From positions 20,729,197 through 20,793,196 of the forward strand of contig CM034307.1 in NCBI GenBank assembly GCA_019925795.1: a stretch of DNA of 64,000 bases. Direction: 5' to 3'. Position numbers and translations under genes: made by a program. This document shows, in pieces, positions 47,480 through 59,312 of the stretch (its first letter is position 1; each line of letters starts with the position of its first letter). A model generated the notes under the pieces. That model was not told where the DNA came from. It was given only the letters and a program-made list of their open reading frames with translations, and did not search any database. This DNA comes from Dendrobium chrysotoxum (taxonomy: Eukaryota; Streptophyta; Magnoliopsida; Asparagales; Orchidaceae).

Positions 47480-49960
47480 CCTAGTCTAATTTTAAGTGTG
47501 TTGAATGCGTCATAATTGAGGGATTTTATGAAGATATCCACCAATTGATTTTTAGTAGCCAGATGGTGTAGTTTTATATCTCCCTTTGCTATATGATCTC
47601 TAATGAAATGATGTCTAATTTCAATATGCTTAGTACGAGAATGCTAGATTGGATTCTTTGGGATACTTGCACTAGTATCATCACAAATGATAAGGATAAT
47701 GCCTATAGAAAGTTCAAGGTTAGGAATTTATTACTTTAGCCATATGACTTGGGCAACACAACTTCTTATAACTATATACTACGCTTTAGTGGTGGATAAG
47801 GCCATAGAATTCTATTTTCTACTAGACTAGGAAACTAAGAATTGCACTATGAATTGATAAGTTTCAAAAGTGTTTTTCCTATCTACTCTACACTGAGAAA
47901 AGTCTAAATTTTAATATCCTATAATTTTAAAGGTAGTGTTATTTCTAGGATACCAGATGCTTAAGTTTTGGGTGCCTATAAGATATCTAATAATTCTCTT
48001 TATAAAAGTTATATGGGATTCTTTTAGATCAGCTTATAATCTAGCACATACACACACAATAAATATAATATCTGGTCTACTAGAAGTCAAATAAAGTAGT
48101 GATCCTATGATTCCTATATACCTCCTCTTATGAACTTATTTTCAATCTAAATCCTTATCTAGCTGAATGGTTGAGCTCATTAGTATATTTATGCTTTTAG
48201 AACCATCCATATTATTTTTTTAAAGATCTTCTTAATATATTTAGTCTACAAGGGCAAAGGTCTCCTTAAATTTAATCTCTTCTATCTAATTATACCTAGC
48301 TAGTAATATAGCTTTATTTCTAATCATCGATCTATAGTCATTAAACTTTTTTTAAATGCTTATTTAGTGCCAACAACACTCTGGACGGTGAGACTATTAA
48401 CCAGCTCCCATACATTATTTCTAATAAATGGATTTAACTCTTCCACCATGACTAAGATCCAGAAATCATCACTAAGGGCTTGATCTACATTGGTCCGTTC
48501 TATCATGGAAATGAATGCAGTATGGATAGTTTCTTTCCTAAGGCCTTGCCTAGTCCTAAACCCTATTAATGGATCTTGTAGGATAAGGTCTTTAGGTGAC
48601 TAGAGAAATATCTCTACTCTCTAGTCAAAGGGTCCTGGGGTTCTTCTCTATCTCCTAGGTCAACAATCTCTACTCTATGGGTAATCTCTACCTCATCAAC
48701 ATCCTCTATCATAGGCTCAATAGGTCTATCTAACTCATCAAATATAACATTGGTGGATTCCTCTACAATAAAGGTTCTTTATTAAAGACCCTGTAGGCTT
48801 TACCTACTGAGGAATAGCTTAAGAAATCTCCTTCATCTGTTCTAGAATCAAACTTCCCTAAATGAGATTTTTCATTCACCAGCATAAAATATTTGCAACC
48901 AAAAACATACAGATAGGATAGATTTGGTGTCCTGCCCTTAAGTAAGTCATAGGATATCTTATTCAGTTTAAACCTAATGGTTACTCTATTCAGTACATAG
49001 CAAGTAGTATTCACTACCTATGCCTAAAAATATCTAGGAAGGATATACTCTACTAATATAGCCCTAGCTACCTCTCTATACCATTTTGTTGTAGGATCCT
49101 AGAGGCTAAAAAATTATGATTAATCCCAAATTCTTTATAAAATAACTCAAATATTTCAGTTTTAAACTCTCCACTATGATCGTTATAAATAGTAAAAATC
49201 AAACATCCCTACTTCTTTTGAATCCAACTGGAGAAAATTTTAAACTCATCGAATGACCCACTCTTATGTGCTAAGAATCTAACCCAAGTGAATCTAAGAA
49301 GTTATATACGATCACAAATCTAAAGCTCTTAACACCTAGACTGCTGTACTAATGAGGCCAAATAAATCTATGTATAAGATCTCTACTGATTTAGTGATAG
49401 TGATATCCTTAATAGAATAAAATAATGACCTAGTTTTTTTCCTAATTGATAGGCATCACACAGATGATCTTTAGTGAAATTTAACTTAGGAATGCCTCTA
49501 ACTAGATCCTATTGAGTATATTCCTAAAGTTTTTACACTAGCATGGCATAGTCGCCTATATCATAGCCACAAATCATCAATAATACTTTTTAAACAACAA
49601 GGATTATCAAAAATATTAATGTAAGCCAGATTAAGCATATAAAAATTATTAATTCTCTTGCCTTCTAAAATGATCTTTCCTTTTTAAATAACTGAGTACT
49701 TATTTGAAAGAAATTTTACATCAAAGACCTTATCACATATTTGATAAATGGTGAGTAAATTATGCTTCAATTCTTCTACTAAAAGAACATTTTAAATAAT
49801 AAAACCATTAATTTTATTGATTATACCTGAGTCAACCACTTTCTTAGTGGTGTTGTCTCCCAAGGTTACCTTGCCTCCGCTCTTGGCCTCGAGCATGATG
49901 AATTACTTTATGAGTTATGTATCTCGAGAAGCCAATGTCCAGGTACCACATGCTCTCAGT
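47480..49960 (-). pseudogene. pol: Copia-2 pol: protease to RNase H
   Basis: On the minus strand: protease WYLDIGFSRYIT (near 49950; the G of DSG kept but Ser is Ile), integrase pieces, the open C-terminal integrase stretch 49014-48763 (CYVLNRVTIRFKLNK, LLKGRTPNLSYLYVFGCKY, SVGKAYRVFNKE) very close to copia-1, then heavily broken RT, and RNase H ending LVDIFIKSLNYDAFNTLK...LGVFDI near 47480. Numerous stops. The protein-level match with copia-1 shows the two belong to closely related families. Confidence 0.85.
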
Positions 49961-49969
49961 TGACTTCTT

Positions 49970-51495
49970 ATGAGATCATCTCTCTTCTTGATCAGAGTTA
50001 ACAATTGAATCACTGGTTATTAAATATAGATTTGTTCTTCTCTTCTACCTCTTATTTTGATGAGTCTATGGTTGAGCCCACCTAGAAAGCCTTTTGCATC
50101 CTCTACTTTCCCTTTTTGGAGTTGAACTTTTTTCATCCTTTTCCTTAATAGGGTAATTCTTGAGGTTGGCGCAAACAGACCTTAGATGCCCTAGCTTCTT
50201 ACACTCAAAATAAAAAACATCAAAGGAACCTTGATTAAATTTACAAGATTTACCTTTATTCCTTTCATGATGGCGATTTTATTTTTACTTCAGGAAGCTT
50301 TTGAACTATCGAGTCATCATAGTTATATCATCATTCTCCTTAGTTGCAGAGATATTACTATCAGTCTCATTAACTTTTAGTGCCATAGTCTTCTCCTTTT
50401 TTTGTCACATGCATCTTGAAGTATTTGTCTCATATTTCACTCGTAATCAATGAGGGAGCCTAGTAAATTATTAATAAAATGTACATTCAAGTCTTTGGAT
50501 ACATAAATTGTAGTGATTTTAGTATCAAAACTATCAAGCAAGCAACACAATATGTTATTAACCTTTTCAGAATCAGATAGTTCTCTTCCTAAAGCATATA
50601 ATGATGTCACTAATTGGTGAGCTTAGTGTTCATTTCTGATGTAGTTTCACTAGATTTCATATGGAAGAGTTTGCATTCATGCAATGATAAATTTAATCAA
50701 GATTGCTTAACCTTATTTGTACATTCATAAGTAATGTATAATCTATCCAAGATATCCTTACTAGTAGTGTAACTAGAAACACGTATGCAATTCTAAGATT
50801 TTAAAACAAAATAAAAAATTTAAACATTTCACATTTAGTTGTATAAGATCTCTATCACTCGTAAGCAATGAGGGAGCCTAGTAAATTATTAATAGAATGT
50901 ACATTCAAGTCTTTGGATACATAAATTGTAGTGATTTTAGTATCAAAACTATCAAGCAAGCAACACAATATGTTATTAACCTTTTCAGAATCAGATAGTT
51001 CTCTTCCTAAAGCATACAATGATGTCACTAATTGGTGAGCTTAGTGTTCATTTCCGATGTAGTTTCACTGGATTTCATATGGAAGAGTTTGCATTCATGC
51101 AATAATAAATTTAATCAAGATTGCTTAACCTTATTTGTACATTCATAAGTAATGTATAATCTATCCAAGATATCCTTACTAGTAGTGTAACTAGAAACAC
51201 GTATGCAATTCTAAGATTTTAAAACAAAATAAAAAATTTAAACATTTCTCATTTAGTTGTATAAGATCTCTATCTTCTAAACTCCATTCAATAAATAGGA
51301 TTTTAGTTTTAACACCATTAACAACACGAAAAGGAGAAGAATAGCCAATTTGTATCATATGCCTCATTCTAAAGTCAATCAATTGTAAAACGTAAACATA
51401 GGACTTTCTTAGAAATCAAATAGGATATTATAAAATAATGGTGGACGAGCTATTAAATAACCCTCAGCAGTATTTCTATTCCCAAAGTATGTCAT
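49970..51495 (-). pseudogene. gag: Copia-2 gag with internal duplication and deletion
   Basis: ATG at 51495 followed by NRNTAEG and RPPLFYNI as in copia-1, then GYSSPFRVVNGVKTKILFIEWSLEDRDLIQLN (51320-51240), matching copia-1 gag. A 418-bp segment is present twice in tandem. The first knuckle is YFECKKLGHLRSVC, again with Tyr for the first Cys. Only about 250 bp separate this knuckle from protease, against about 970 bp in copia-1, so the coiled coil and second knuckle are missing. Confidence 0.8.
50437..51274. repeat. Tandem duplication, 2 x ~418 bp, within copia-2 gag
   Basis: Units 50437-50854 and 50855-51274 are almost identical; I count about seven differences by eye. Examples are AATAAAATG/AATAGAATG, CATATAATG/CATACAATG and TTTCTGATG/TTTCCGATG. 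The surrounding element is far more diverged from its own second LTR, so the duplication is younger than the insertion (or is an assembly artefact). Confidence 0.9.
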
Positions 51496-51538
51496 GGATC
51501 TTTTCTCAAGATTTTTAAATCACTAATTTGCAGAACCC

Positions 51539-51550
51539 ACTCTAATACTA
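51539..51550 (-). other. PBS of copia-2
   Basis: The + strand ACTCTAATACTA is the complement of TAGTATTAGAGT, a decayed TGGTATCAGAGT, 2 bp from the 5' LTR. Confidence 0.8.
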
Positions 51551-51552
51551 AT

Positions 51553-53396
51553 TAGAAGTTCAATTTATGATTACTAAATCACTTGAACTACAAATGTACT
51601 CCAAGAGGGGGGTGAATTGGTGTGTTAAAAACTCTTTTAAAAAAATTCCCTTTTGAAAACTTAAATCATATTTACAACTAAGAATTTAAAAGTTAATTTT
51701 TCAAAGTAGAAGTAAATAATAAACCACATTTTTTGTTTTTAATTTTATAGAAAAATAAATATTTTTACTTTTTTTATTTTCAGATTTTTTCTTCTTTTTC
51801 TTTTTGAATAAAAATTAAATTCAAAATTTTCATATCATAAAGATGTCCTTAACTCAAATTTGTAGGAAAATGAATTTGCAAGATAGTAGAGTGCTAAATT
51901 AAAGTATAAATAAATTAAAAAATGAGTACATCAGAAATTTTTATAATGGTTCTATCAATTTAATCTATGTTCACTTCCTAGAGTCCTCCTCTCTGGATAT
52001 TGCACTGAACTATTTGGTGTCTTTACATTCGCCCCCATAGCAAGGTGGATAAACCTTCACAACAATCACTTCCACCTTTCCCCGGTGTGGCAGAGTAGCT
52101 AAATCCCATTCACCTTCCACGATGTACCATAGCAGCCAAATCCCTTTCACCTTCTCCGGTGTGATGGAGTTACCATTAGCCCTTTTATATGAAGAGGTTC
52201 TTCCAGGAGTTTCCCTCAAGTAAAGCTTTAACTCATTGAGGAAGAAAATGGATTTTGGCCGGAGTAACCGTGTATAGACTCTCTCTCTCTCTCTCTCTCT
52301 TACTCCGTTGATCCCACAAGGCTATTCTCCCTCTCACAACTTCACCTCACTTTCCCCCTTACTCAAAATGCACTCTTCAAACCCTTGCTTATAAAAGACA
52401 CACACCAAAAGACCCTTATGAAATAAGAGATGATTAAATAGTAGGTCTCAATAAAATTCTAATTATTAATTTAGCCATCACTATTCGTACAGTATTATGG
52501 ATCATACAGTATGATTAGTTTAAATATTCTTCTGTATTACTGTATGATAAATAATTTAAAGGATGATCAATTAAAGTTTGTTAATTAACCATACTATACA
52601 AATGAATGGTAGTACAATACAATTAGAATAAATCAATATTAAATCATACATGATGAACAAAAATTATTCAGAGCACCAGCAGATGATTTGAATAGTATGA
52701 TTTTTTTATCATACTGGATAAACCAAACTTCATTTAGAGACTCCTCAGGTGACTTGTACAATATGATATAGTATCGTACAGTATGATGTGTAATCAATCA
52801 GATCTGATTTGATTGCTTAATTAACTGACCTAATTAGATAATAATTTAAAAGATCATACAATACAAAATGTTTCATACACTACGAATAGTTCAAATTTCA
52901 AAATTTAAATTTGCCTATTTTAGGTAAGTTAGATTTGACGATGCGATTTTTAGTTATAGCTGATTGTCCAGTGTGATGTGTGGTTGTACTGTATGATTAG
53001 TTATATATTAATTTTAATTTTTCATTTAAATTAAATATCTTGATTAATTTTTGTTTAAATTGATTGTACAATATGATTGATATTGTACAATATGATTGAA
53101 CAAAAAAATTAAAATTTTTATTATTTGTTCTTCTTGTGTATGTGCATGGTTACTAAGCTAACATACACTTTTTTATATTAATAAACTAAAAAAAAAGAGT
53201 ACAAACTCTTGCATAAATTAAACCTATACTACCCAATCTTGAGTCCTTATTCTTTGACGATGCTTAGGGTATGTTGAACTTGAAATGTTAGTACACACAG
53301 ATAAGACATGTAATAATAAAATCTAGGAGAAATTAAATATAATCTAATAGTGTTTGTTATCATCAAAATGTAAACTCAGGCTCTCAGATTACAACA
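51553..53396 (-). repeat. 5' LTR of copia-2
   Basis: 1,844 bp, beginning TGTTGTAATCTGAGAGCC on the minus strand. Contains the AGAGGGGGGTGAATTGGT motif complement shared with copia-1 LTR ends, a (CT)n tract at 52277-52300 matching that at 44237, and decayed palindromes at 52480-53095. Confidence 0.85.
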
Positions 53397-54363
53397 TCTA
53401 TTATATTAATTCATAATTATCTATAAATCATATCTTTTAGTTATTTCTATTGATCATTTATTTTAATAGGTGGCTTTCAATAAATTAATAAAGTCATCAC
53501 TCTACCCGTCAGCATAATTTGTCAATAAGTTATAGGTTAACATCCAGTATTACATAATAAATCTTTCTTTCAAGAAAAATCTGTCAGACTACTCTCATAT
53601 ATAGAGTATTATCATTTTAATAACTAACTAATATTAATTATAATATTCACAGTCAGGCTTCCTTACTTATATGAAAATGACATTTCAATTATATATCAGT
53701 CATATCATTTTTCTATGCAAATCAATATCATGTATATATGAAATTTAATAATTTATGAAATGCACAAAAATGTAAACACAATTCATTAACTTCAAAAAAT
53801 TATAACTATAAATTTACTTGATAAAATATAATAATATTATAATAAAAATACTCATACAAATTAGGCCTATCATATATAAAAAGTTACATAGTGAAAGTTC
53901 AATAAATCAGAATAAAATATATTTTATCGGTTTGGGGGAGATCAAATTCATAAAACATAAATTTCTGAAACAAAGGTAGGATTTGAGTTACTTGTCATGA
54001 ATAGAAGAAATTTTGGAACATAATGCCCAAAGTAGCCTTCTCTCTCCTCCACTCTCTCCCTTTCCTTTTCTTTCTTCCACGTCATGTTGAATGAAATGCG
54101 GGGAAAAAATATGGGGTGGTGATGAATTTTTAATATTAAATATTTTAAAAACATAATTTAGTGCCCAGTATAATAGTGCCACAAATCCCAGCACCGTTAC
54201 ATTATATGCTGAACCAGAGTTACTGTAGAATAGAGGATTCGATATCATGGTGGTGCTTTTTACACCCACACAGCTACGCTTGCCAACATAGTGCCATAGC
54301 TTTGTAACCCAAATTTTCATATTTTTTAAATAAATTCATTTTATTAAATTTTGAGTTATTACA
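53397..54363 (-). repeat. Gypsy LTR copy C, second part
   Basis: Continues copy C after copia-2, aligning with LTR A from about 38170 (AATAAATTAATAAAG, CTCTACCCG, GTTATAGG) to the end (GCTTGCCAACATAGTGCCATAG, GAGTTATTACA). Open frames on the minus strand here correspond to similar frames in copy A (38616-39122) and are not genes. Confidence 0.8.
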
Positions 54364-54640
54364 ACTAGGATGCACGAACTCAACATTATGCATGCTTGGA
54401 CTAAAGATAGATGAGCATATTTAAGAAGAACCATATGCTAGGAGCTACTGTAGCACTAGTGTGATAAGAACCCTGCTTAATTTTATAACCTTTTTCTCCA
54501 AACACATGGTTACTTTAGCCCTCCTTCACCACCATCAGACAATGGTTCATTTGAGTATTGAGATTTTTTATGTTTGTTGCTTGTGTACTTTTATTCTTTT
54601 ATATTGATGTTCACTCACCCTTTTGGAGATGTCAAAAGGG
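54364..54640 (+). pseudogene. Envelope-like ORF of copia-3, 3' part
   Basis: Pieces follow the copia-1 C-terminus: NLFLQTHGYFSPPSPPSDNGSF matches the pattern QLFPQPPPSPPDQD and stop. A T-rich stretch and GTCAAAAGGGGGTGG (54630), the first polypurine tract, come next, exactly as in copia-1 after its envelope-like gene. This shows that 35942 and 54364 were once adjacent. Confidence 0.7.
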
Positions 54641-54993
54641 GGTGGTATTTGGTAATGTTTAGTGTTGTATTCATTTGTATTATTATATTTGGCTTAGTAT
54701 GATGCTTTATTCTAGTAGGTTATTTTATTTTGTCTATCTTTGTGTTAGTGTTTGAGCAAACTTTTATTTTATCAAAAGCAAATTTCAAAAATATCCAAAA
54801 AGAATTAAAGATATATTTTAAATTTTGGTAATTATCATTGATTCAGTCTTTATATTTTCTTCTAGCTTACTATTATTAGAGGTATACAGTGAGCGGGAGA
54901 ACTATTTTCAAAAGTTAGTAAAATTCATTAAAATTATTTTTACTTAATATTAAATCTAATAAAAATATTTATTACTATAAAAAAGGTGGTGAT
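54641..54993 (+). other. Copia-3 region between polypurine tracts
   Basis: T- and A-rich non-coding sequence ending with AAAAAAGGTGGTGATT (54979-54994), the polypurine tract next to the 3' LTR. No gene. Confidence 0.6.
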
Positions 54994-56576
54994 TGTTATA
55001 TCCCATGACCCTAAAAGTTTATCTAAGATTTTGATAATTATAAATATTACTTGTTATGTTGATTTTTGGCAAATAATTATATGTGTGCATATTTTCTATT
55101 TATATTAATAATTACCGCTATACATTAGAAGAAGGCTGATATGAGATTGGACACACAAATATGATGGCAATCATATGTTGAAGAAGGTGTACTCAGTTGT
55201 CTGAGCCTAAGATAGAGGAATCTATTCAAAATCTAAAGCTATCAAGATGAACGAAGATTGTCGAAGAATTTAGAATTTAAAGTTTTATTTTGAGTAATGC
55301 CTTTTGATATGCGCTAGTTATATGATTGATATAAAATAACCAATCACACATGAGAGCATATTTTATATAATGATTTTTTTTTTAAAAAATGTTTTAAAAT
55401 AGTCAACCAAGATAAGTTGATCTTTGGCAATTGTAATATACTATGATGATATTGTACTATATGATGTGCTTGACATTTTTTATTTTTTTGAAGGATCAAG
55501 CCATATTGATGGCTAAAATATTCAAAATAAAAAACCTATAACTAATCATACTATATGATGTCTATCAAACTATTTGATGAGTTATAGGTAAATTGCATAA
55601 ACTTCATAAGCTCATTTCCTTAATTATGTTAATTTAAAAAAGAGTACATATGAAATTAACCTAATTAAGATCCACATATCCAGGAGTAAATTAAAATCAA
55701 ATCTGAGTGAATAGATCATATTATATTATCCATATTGTATGATCCGATTTAAAAAGTGTTTTTTCTTACAAATTACCTAAATGAACTAATCATACCATAT
55801 GATTTTGAGATCGTACTTTATGACTAGGCCAAAATTATTTAAGATTCATAGAATCTTTCTTCTAATTCTAGCTTAAAATTGATGATCATAATACCCAAGA
55901 GAATTTCTTATGGGCACAACTTCAGCATAAGAAAAAGGAGGATTGAACATAATTTCAGAACTTGTTTACCCAACTTCGCTAGTACATGGACCACCCTCCA
56001 CCATAAAATTAGGGGCCCACCGACAACTGATTGAGTCACATTTTATATTGTGACTATAATCTATTTTCATGTATCAAAGGAGGAGTAGTTGTTAGTTGTG
56101 TCATGGTTATATTCTTATTAGTGTTTTCTTTTGTTCATATTAGTGTTTTTTTTATTCATTATTTCATAAATTAAAAAAAATTCATTATTTGTGGTATGAT
56201 ACTTTGATGAACTTGTGCTATGTACCATTACTTTATCTTATTTCTGATTTTCATTAATTCCGCCCAATGGATGAACTTGTGATGGATGATAATTTTGTAT
56301 CTCATATAAATATCTAGATTTATTCTTAACTTATGGAAATCATAGTGTGGGATTCAGTCAAACAATGTTACCAGTTCATCTTTGAAATTATTTTGTAGTT
56401 TACTTAGATCTTATTTATCTATTTATATTAATTTTATAAAAATAAAATATTCTTTCTAACTAATTTTGAATTTTATTTTATTATGTCTCATATATTTCGT
56501 TCGTTAAAATAATAAAAAAATACCAATTCATCCCATCTTAGTTGTTGCCACACTTCATCTATTTCAACAAACTTAT
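54994..56576 (+). repeat. 3' LTR of copia-3
   Basis: 1,583 bp. Starts TGTTATATCCCATGACC and ends with ATACCAATTCATCCCATCTT...CTATTTCA, matching the LTR terminus of copia-1 (ATACCAATTCACCCCCC...ACTTTCA). Decayed palindromes at 55430-55830 (ATCATACTATATGAT and variants). Same family as 5472-6270. Confidence 0.8.
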
Positions 56577-57650
56577 AATCAAACCAAATATCTTGAGAAG
56601 ACAAATTCAATGACACCAAAAGTTTTCAGATCTGAATCTAAATAAGCTCAATTCATGCACTTGAATTATAATTATTAACTTTAAAATATTGATTAAAAGT
56701 ATTAGATGATCACCAAATCTTGGAAGGTTATAATCAAATAGATCTGTTTGACGAAAAAATTAATGAGCCCAAGATCACTCTATTATGAGGTTTTTCATGC
56801 ATTTAAATGTTGGATAAACAATCTATAATCAAAGGATTAAACATGAATCGTATGATAGAGTGCGGTGGAATTTTGACCAAATTTTTTATAATGCCACTTT
56901 GAAAACACTATAAATAGATCTTTATTCTATGCATGAAGAGGGTTTGAACTTGAGTTTGTAGAGAGCTTGGAGATATGAAGAATTATAGAGCTCTATCTAA
57001 CGTTCAATGCCAGCCACCGTCGTTGCCTTACTACATTCATTACTTGATTGCCATCATCCATCTGCTATCGCCTGAACGTCATTATTTGATAATAGTCGCT
57101 CGTCTATGATAATTCATTCACTAACGCCTGATTACCATCATCTGATCATTATTACTCAATTGTCATCACTCAATCACCTACACCCAATCACTATTTCCCG
57201 ACTAACATATTGTCCCATCTCTAGGATTCTCCCTCACACTCCCAAAAAAATAAATTTGTATTAAATACTTTGTAACCCAATCTTCTATGCTTGAGGTGAA
57301 TATTATACTTGTAACATATATGTATAATTGATCATTTAATCTCGGCTAGTCCCTGTAGATTTTTCCCTTTTAAAATTTTTACGTGAAAGTTCTTTTTTGT
57401 TAGCTATCTATGTCTGATATTTATGAAAGTTTAGGACGTAAAAATTCTTTGTATCATCATGAATTTTTAATATAAAACAAAAATTATAATTTATTATTTT
57501 TATTTTTTAGTTGTCTCATGATAATTGAATTATTGAATCTATTTTAGGCAGACTTGATATTAACTTATAAAGATTTAAGTATTTTGAATATTGGGTTTGG
57601 TTTGTTCGATTTTATTTGATGAAATTGTATTCGGGGACTAAAGTTGAGGC
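56577..57650. mobile_element. Possible solo LTR-like remnant with TATA box
   Basis: A sequence starting TGTTGGATAAAC (56808), with CACTATAAATAG about 100 bp further (56906) and a later stretch near 57360-57400 (TAGATTTTTCCC...ACGTGAAAG), resembles a small copia LTR of Tork type. No paired LTR or PBS was found. The GC-balanced 57000-57190 part has repeated CATCA/TCACC words only. Weak call. Confidence 0.3.
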
Positions 57651-57654
57651 TTCA

Positions 57655-58015
57655 TCCGGAATAATTTTTTTATTATTTTTAAAATAATTTTATAGTACAA
57701 AAATGATTAATTTAAAAAATTTTTATGCTAAAAAATTATTTAAAAAAATAGTAAGAGAGCTGTTTCAAATAAAGTGTAAGACTTCCTTTGAGATGACTTT
57801 TTTATTATTTTTTAAAATAATTTTTAGTAAATAAATCTCTTGAATTAAAAATTTTTATACTATAATGCTCCTTTTAAAAACATAAAAAAAGCTGTTCCTA
57901 AAATTCCATTTGAGATAATTTTTTTATTATTTTTTAAAATAATTTTTGAATATAAAAATTTATTAAACTATAATTTTTTACAATAAAAAATTATTTTAAA
58001 ATCAGTGAGAAAAAT
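57655..58015. repeat. AT-rich tandem repeat, three ~122-132 bp units
   Basis: Units starting near 57661, 57793 and 57915 share GA(T/G)(A/G)A(C/T)TTTTTTTATTATTTTT(A)AAATAA-type sequence, then AATTTTTATACTA-like and AAAAAATT words and AAGAGCTGTT/AAAGCTGTT in the first two. The array ends right before the GC-richer 5' region of PEX5. It could act as a matrix-attachment-like or nucleosome-free sequence; this is inference. Confidence 0.75.
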
Positions 58016-58256
58016 ATCATAGTCGGCAACACTCTCGTTACCATACCGTCTCGCACCGGACTCTCAGAACAAGAAAGATTGCTCTCCTGTTAGCGCGATC
58101 CTATCGACCCACCAATTATAATTTCAGAGAAATAAGCGAAAGTATAGATTCTTCTTGTTTTTGGGGCGGTCCTCGTGGCCCTGTGGACCAAACGGAAAGG
58201 GAAGTGAGGTGGAAATCTCTTTGGTCGAATCCACCGCGTCGAAATCCTTGGCGAAG
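58016..58256 (+). promoter_or_regulatory. PEX5 promoter-proximal region and 5' UTR
   Basis: GC content rises sharply at about 58020. The first ATG in this GC-rich block that opens the PEX5-like protein is at 58257. No clear TATA box lies directly upstream. The transcription start cannot be placed from sequence alone. Confidence 0.5.
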
Positions 58257-58376
58257 ATGGCGATGAGGGACTTGGTCACCGGCGGCGCGGCCTGCGCCGT
58301 CCCCGGTAGCTCATCATCCTCGAATCCCTTTGGTGCCCTTGCGAACGCCATCCTGGGGTCATCCATGAAAGCTCAG
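58257..58376 (+). CDS. PEX5: PEX5 (peroxisomal PTS1 receptor), first coding exon
   Basis: Forty codons, starting MAMRDLVTGGAACAVPG and running through SSSSSNPFGALANA to MKAQ, closely resemble the N-terminus of plant PEX5. The conserved Cys near residue 13 is the site that is monoubiquitinated for receptor recycling in the family. PEX5 is a cytosolic receptor that carries proteins with a C-terminal SKL-type signal into peroxisomes; its cargo-binding TPR repeats lie far downstream and are not in this exon. The exon ends CAG followed by GTGCTT, a good 5' splice site, in phase 0. I found no exon 2 in the window. Start chosen because it gives the conserved MAMRDL and no earlier in-frame ATG exists. 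Composition differs strongly from the AT-rich surroundings. Confidence 0.8.
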
Positions 58377-59312
58377 GTGCTTCTTAGGTTTTTTTTTTAT
58401 TGTCTGCCTTTAATATTTCCTTGAGAATTAGGATTGGCCGTTCTATTTTGGGATTTATTTTTTCCCTTTACGAATAGTTTAGTAGTTTCTAGTTCTTTAT
58501 GTAATTTTAATGTTGCAGTTCTGTTCAATTTAGTTTTATTTTGCATCAGAAATTGTTTACTTATTCTGTGTTTTCCTTTCGTTGTTAAATATATGAGTTT
58601 AATCGTTGAAGCGTCCTGGATAAATTCCTTTGCTGGGGGAGTTTGTAGTTTTTTTTTAGTGTTGAAGAGCATTTGCACCCACTAAAATAAAAGAGAAGCT
58701 TTAGCTTGCCTTGAGAGTTGGTGCTCTCTGCGAAACATCATACGCTTAAATTAGCTCCCTTTGCTAAGAGCTGTGCGGTCTGGTCTTAATCTGGATGGGG
58801 TATCTCTGGGTACTTGCATTCTTTTGAGTCTTGGGTCAAACTATAGTGTAGATGATGAATCACATGATGAAAATATTAATATTACAGCCCTTATGGATTT
58901 CTTGAAATGATTGCGGCGCCATGTGGTTCACTGCACGTCCAGTATAAGAAGCAGGTGATTATGGACTTGTGGTTGCAGATTCAGGCTGGATTGGGCTTTA
59001 ACAATCTTGAAACAAGGTATATTTGGTCCGTTCAGCCCATGGTTGACAAGAAAGACTTTGAAAACAGTTTTTAAAATTACTTTTGATCTGTTCGTAAATC
59101 CTTGAGAAAACTTTTCTAAACTAATTCTTAAAGCTTTTATATCTTGCGATCCATATTTCAATCTAAAGCTTTGAAGCAATCTTATGGTCCTTCATGAATT
59201 GAGTTCATGTCACACATAAAAGATGCCATAAGTTCAAAACAATATGAGCTTATTATCAACTAAACAAATAGTGTAAATTGGGTCCATAGGGTTAATACGG
59301 CAAACTAAATTT
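58377..59312 (+). other. Probable PEX5 intron 1, unique part
   Basis: From the donor GTGCTTCTTAGG the sequence is T-rich as plant introns are, with no recognisable repeat or second exon. Short open frames here on either strand have no family match. If the gene is intact, the intron continues through the LINE and gypsy remnants that follow and past 64000. Confidence 0.5.

Larger units (their letters stand above)
43495..53396 (-). mobile_element. Minus-strand copia retrotransposon, same superfamily branch as copia-1 (copia-2)
   Basis: 9.9 kb with LTRs at 43495-45355 and 51553-53396, PBS complement at 51539-51550, and gag, pol, palindrome array, TATA box and envelope-like gene in order on the minus strand. 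Flanks TCCAT (43490-43494) and TCTAT (53397-53401) look like a 5-bp target duplication with one C-to-T change. Host LTR sequence continues smoothly across the two sides. Far more decayed than copia-1. Confidence 0.9.
35943..54363 (-). mobile_element. Rearranged minus-strand gypsy cluster
   Basis: Three copies of one LTR family (A 35943-39165, B 39559-41417, C 42649-43494 plus 53397-54363), all starting TGT(T/C/A)AT(A/G)CCCC on the + strand and ending in a TTATTACA-like sequence. A polypurine complement follows copy A and a PBS complement precedes copy C, so A looks like the 3' LTR and C the 5' LTR of a minus-strand element. Only a gag remnant remains between B and C. The flanks (GAAAG left, ACTAG right) do not form a target duplication, so the cluster was probably altered by recombination after insertion. 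Confidence 0.65.

Noticed and set aside
56900..57000. CACTATAAATAG with downstream leader suggesting an endogenous pararetrovirus promoter
   Set aside because: No movement protein, coat protein or RT of a caulimovirid was found nearby; an LTR remnant explains it equally well.
58124..58366. Open frame on the minus strand opposite PEX5 exon 1
   Set aside because: It is a GC-rich shadow of the PEX5 exon; the plus-strand protein matches a known family and ends at a splice donor.
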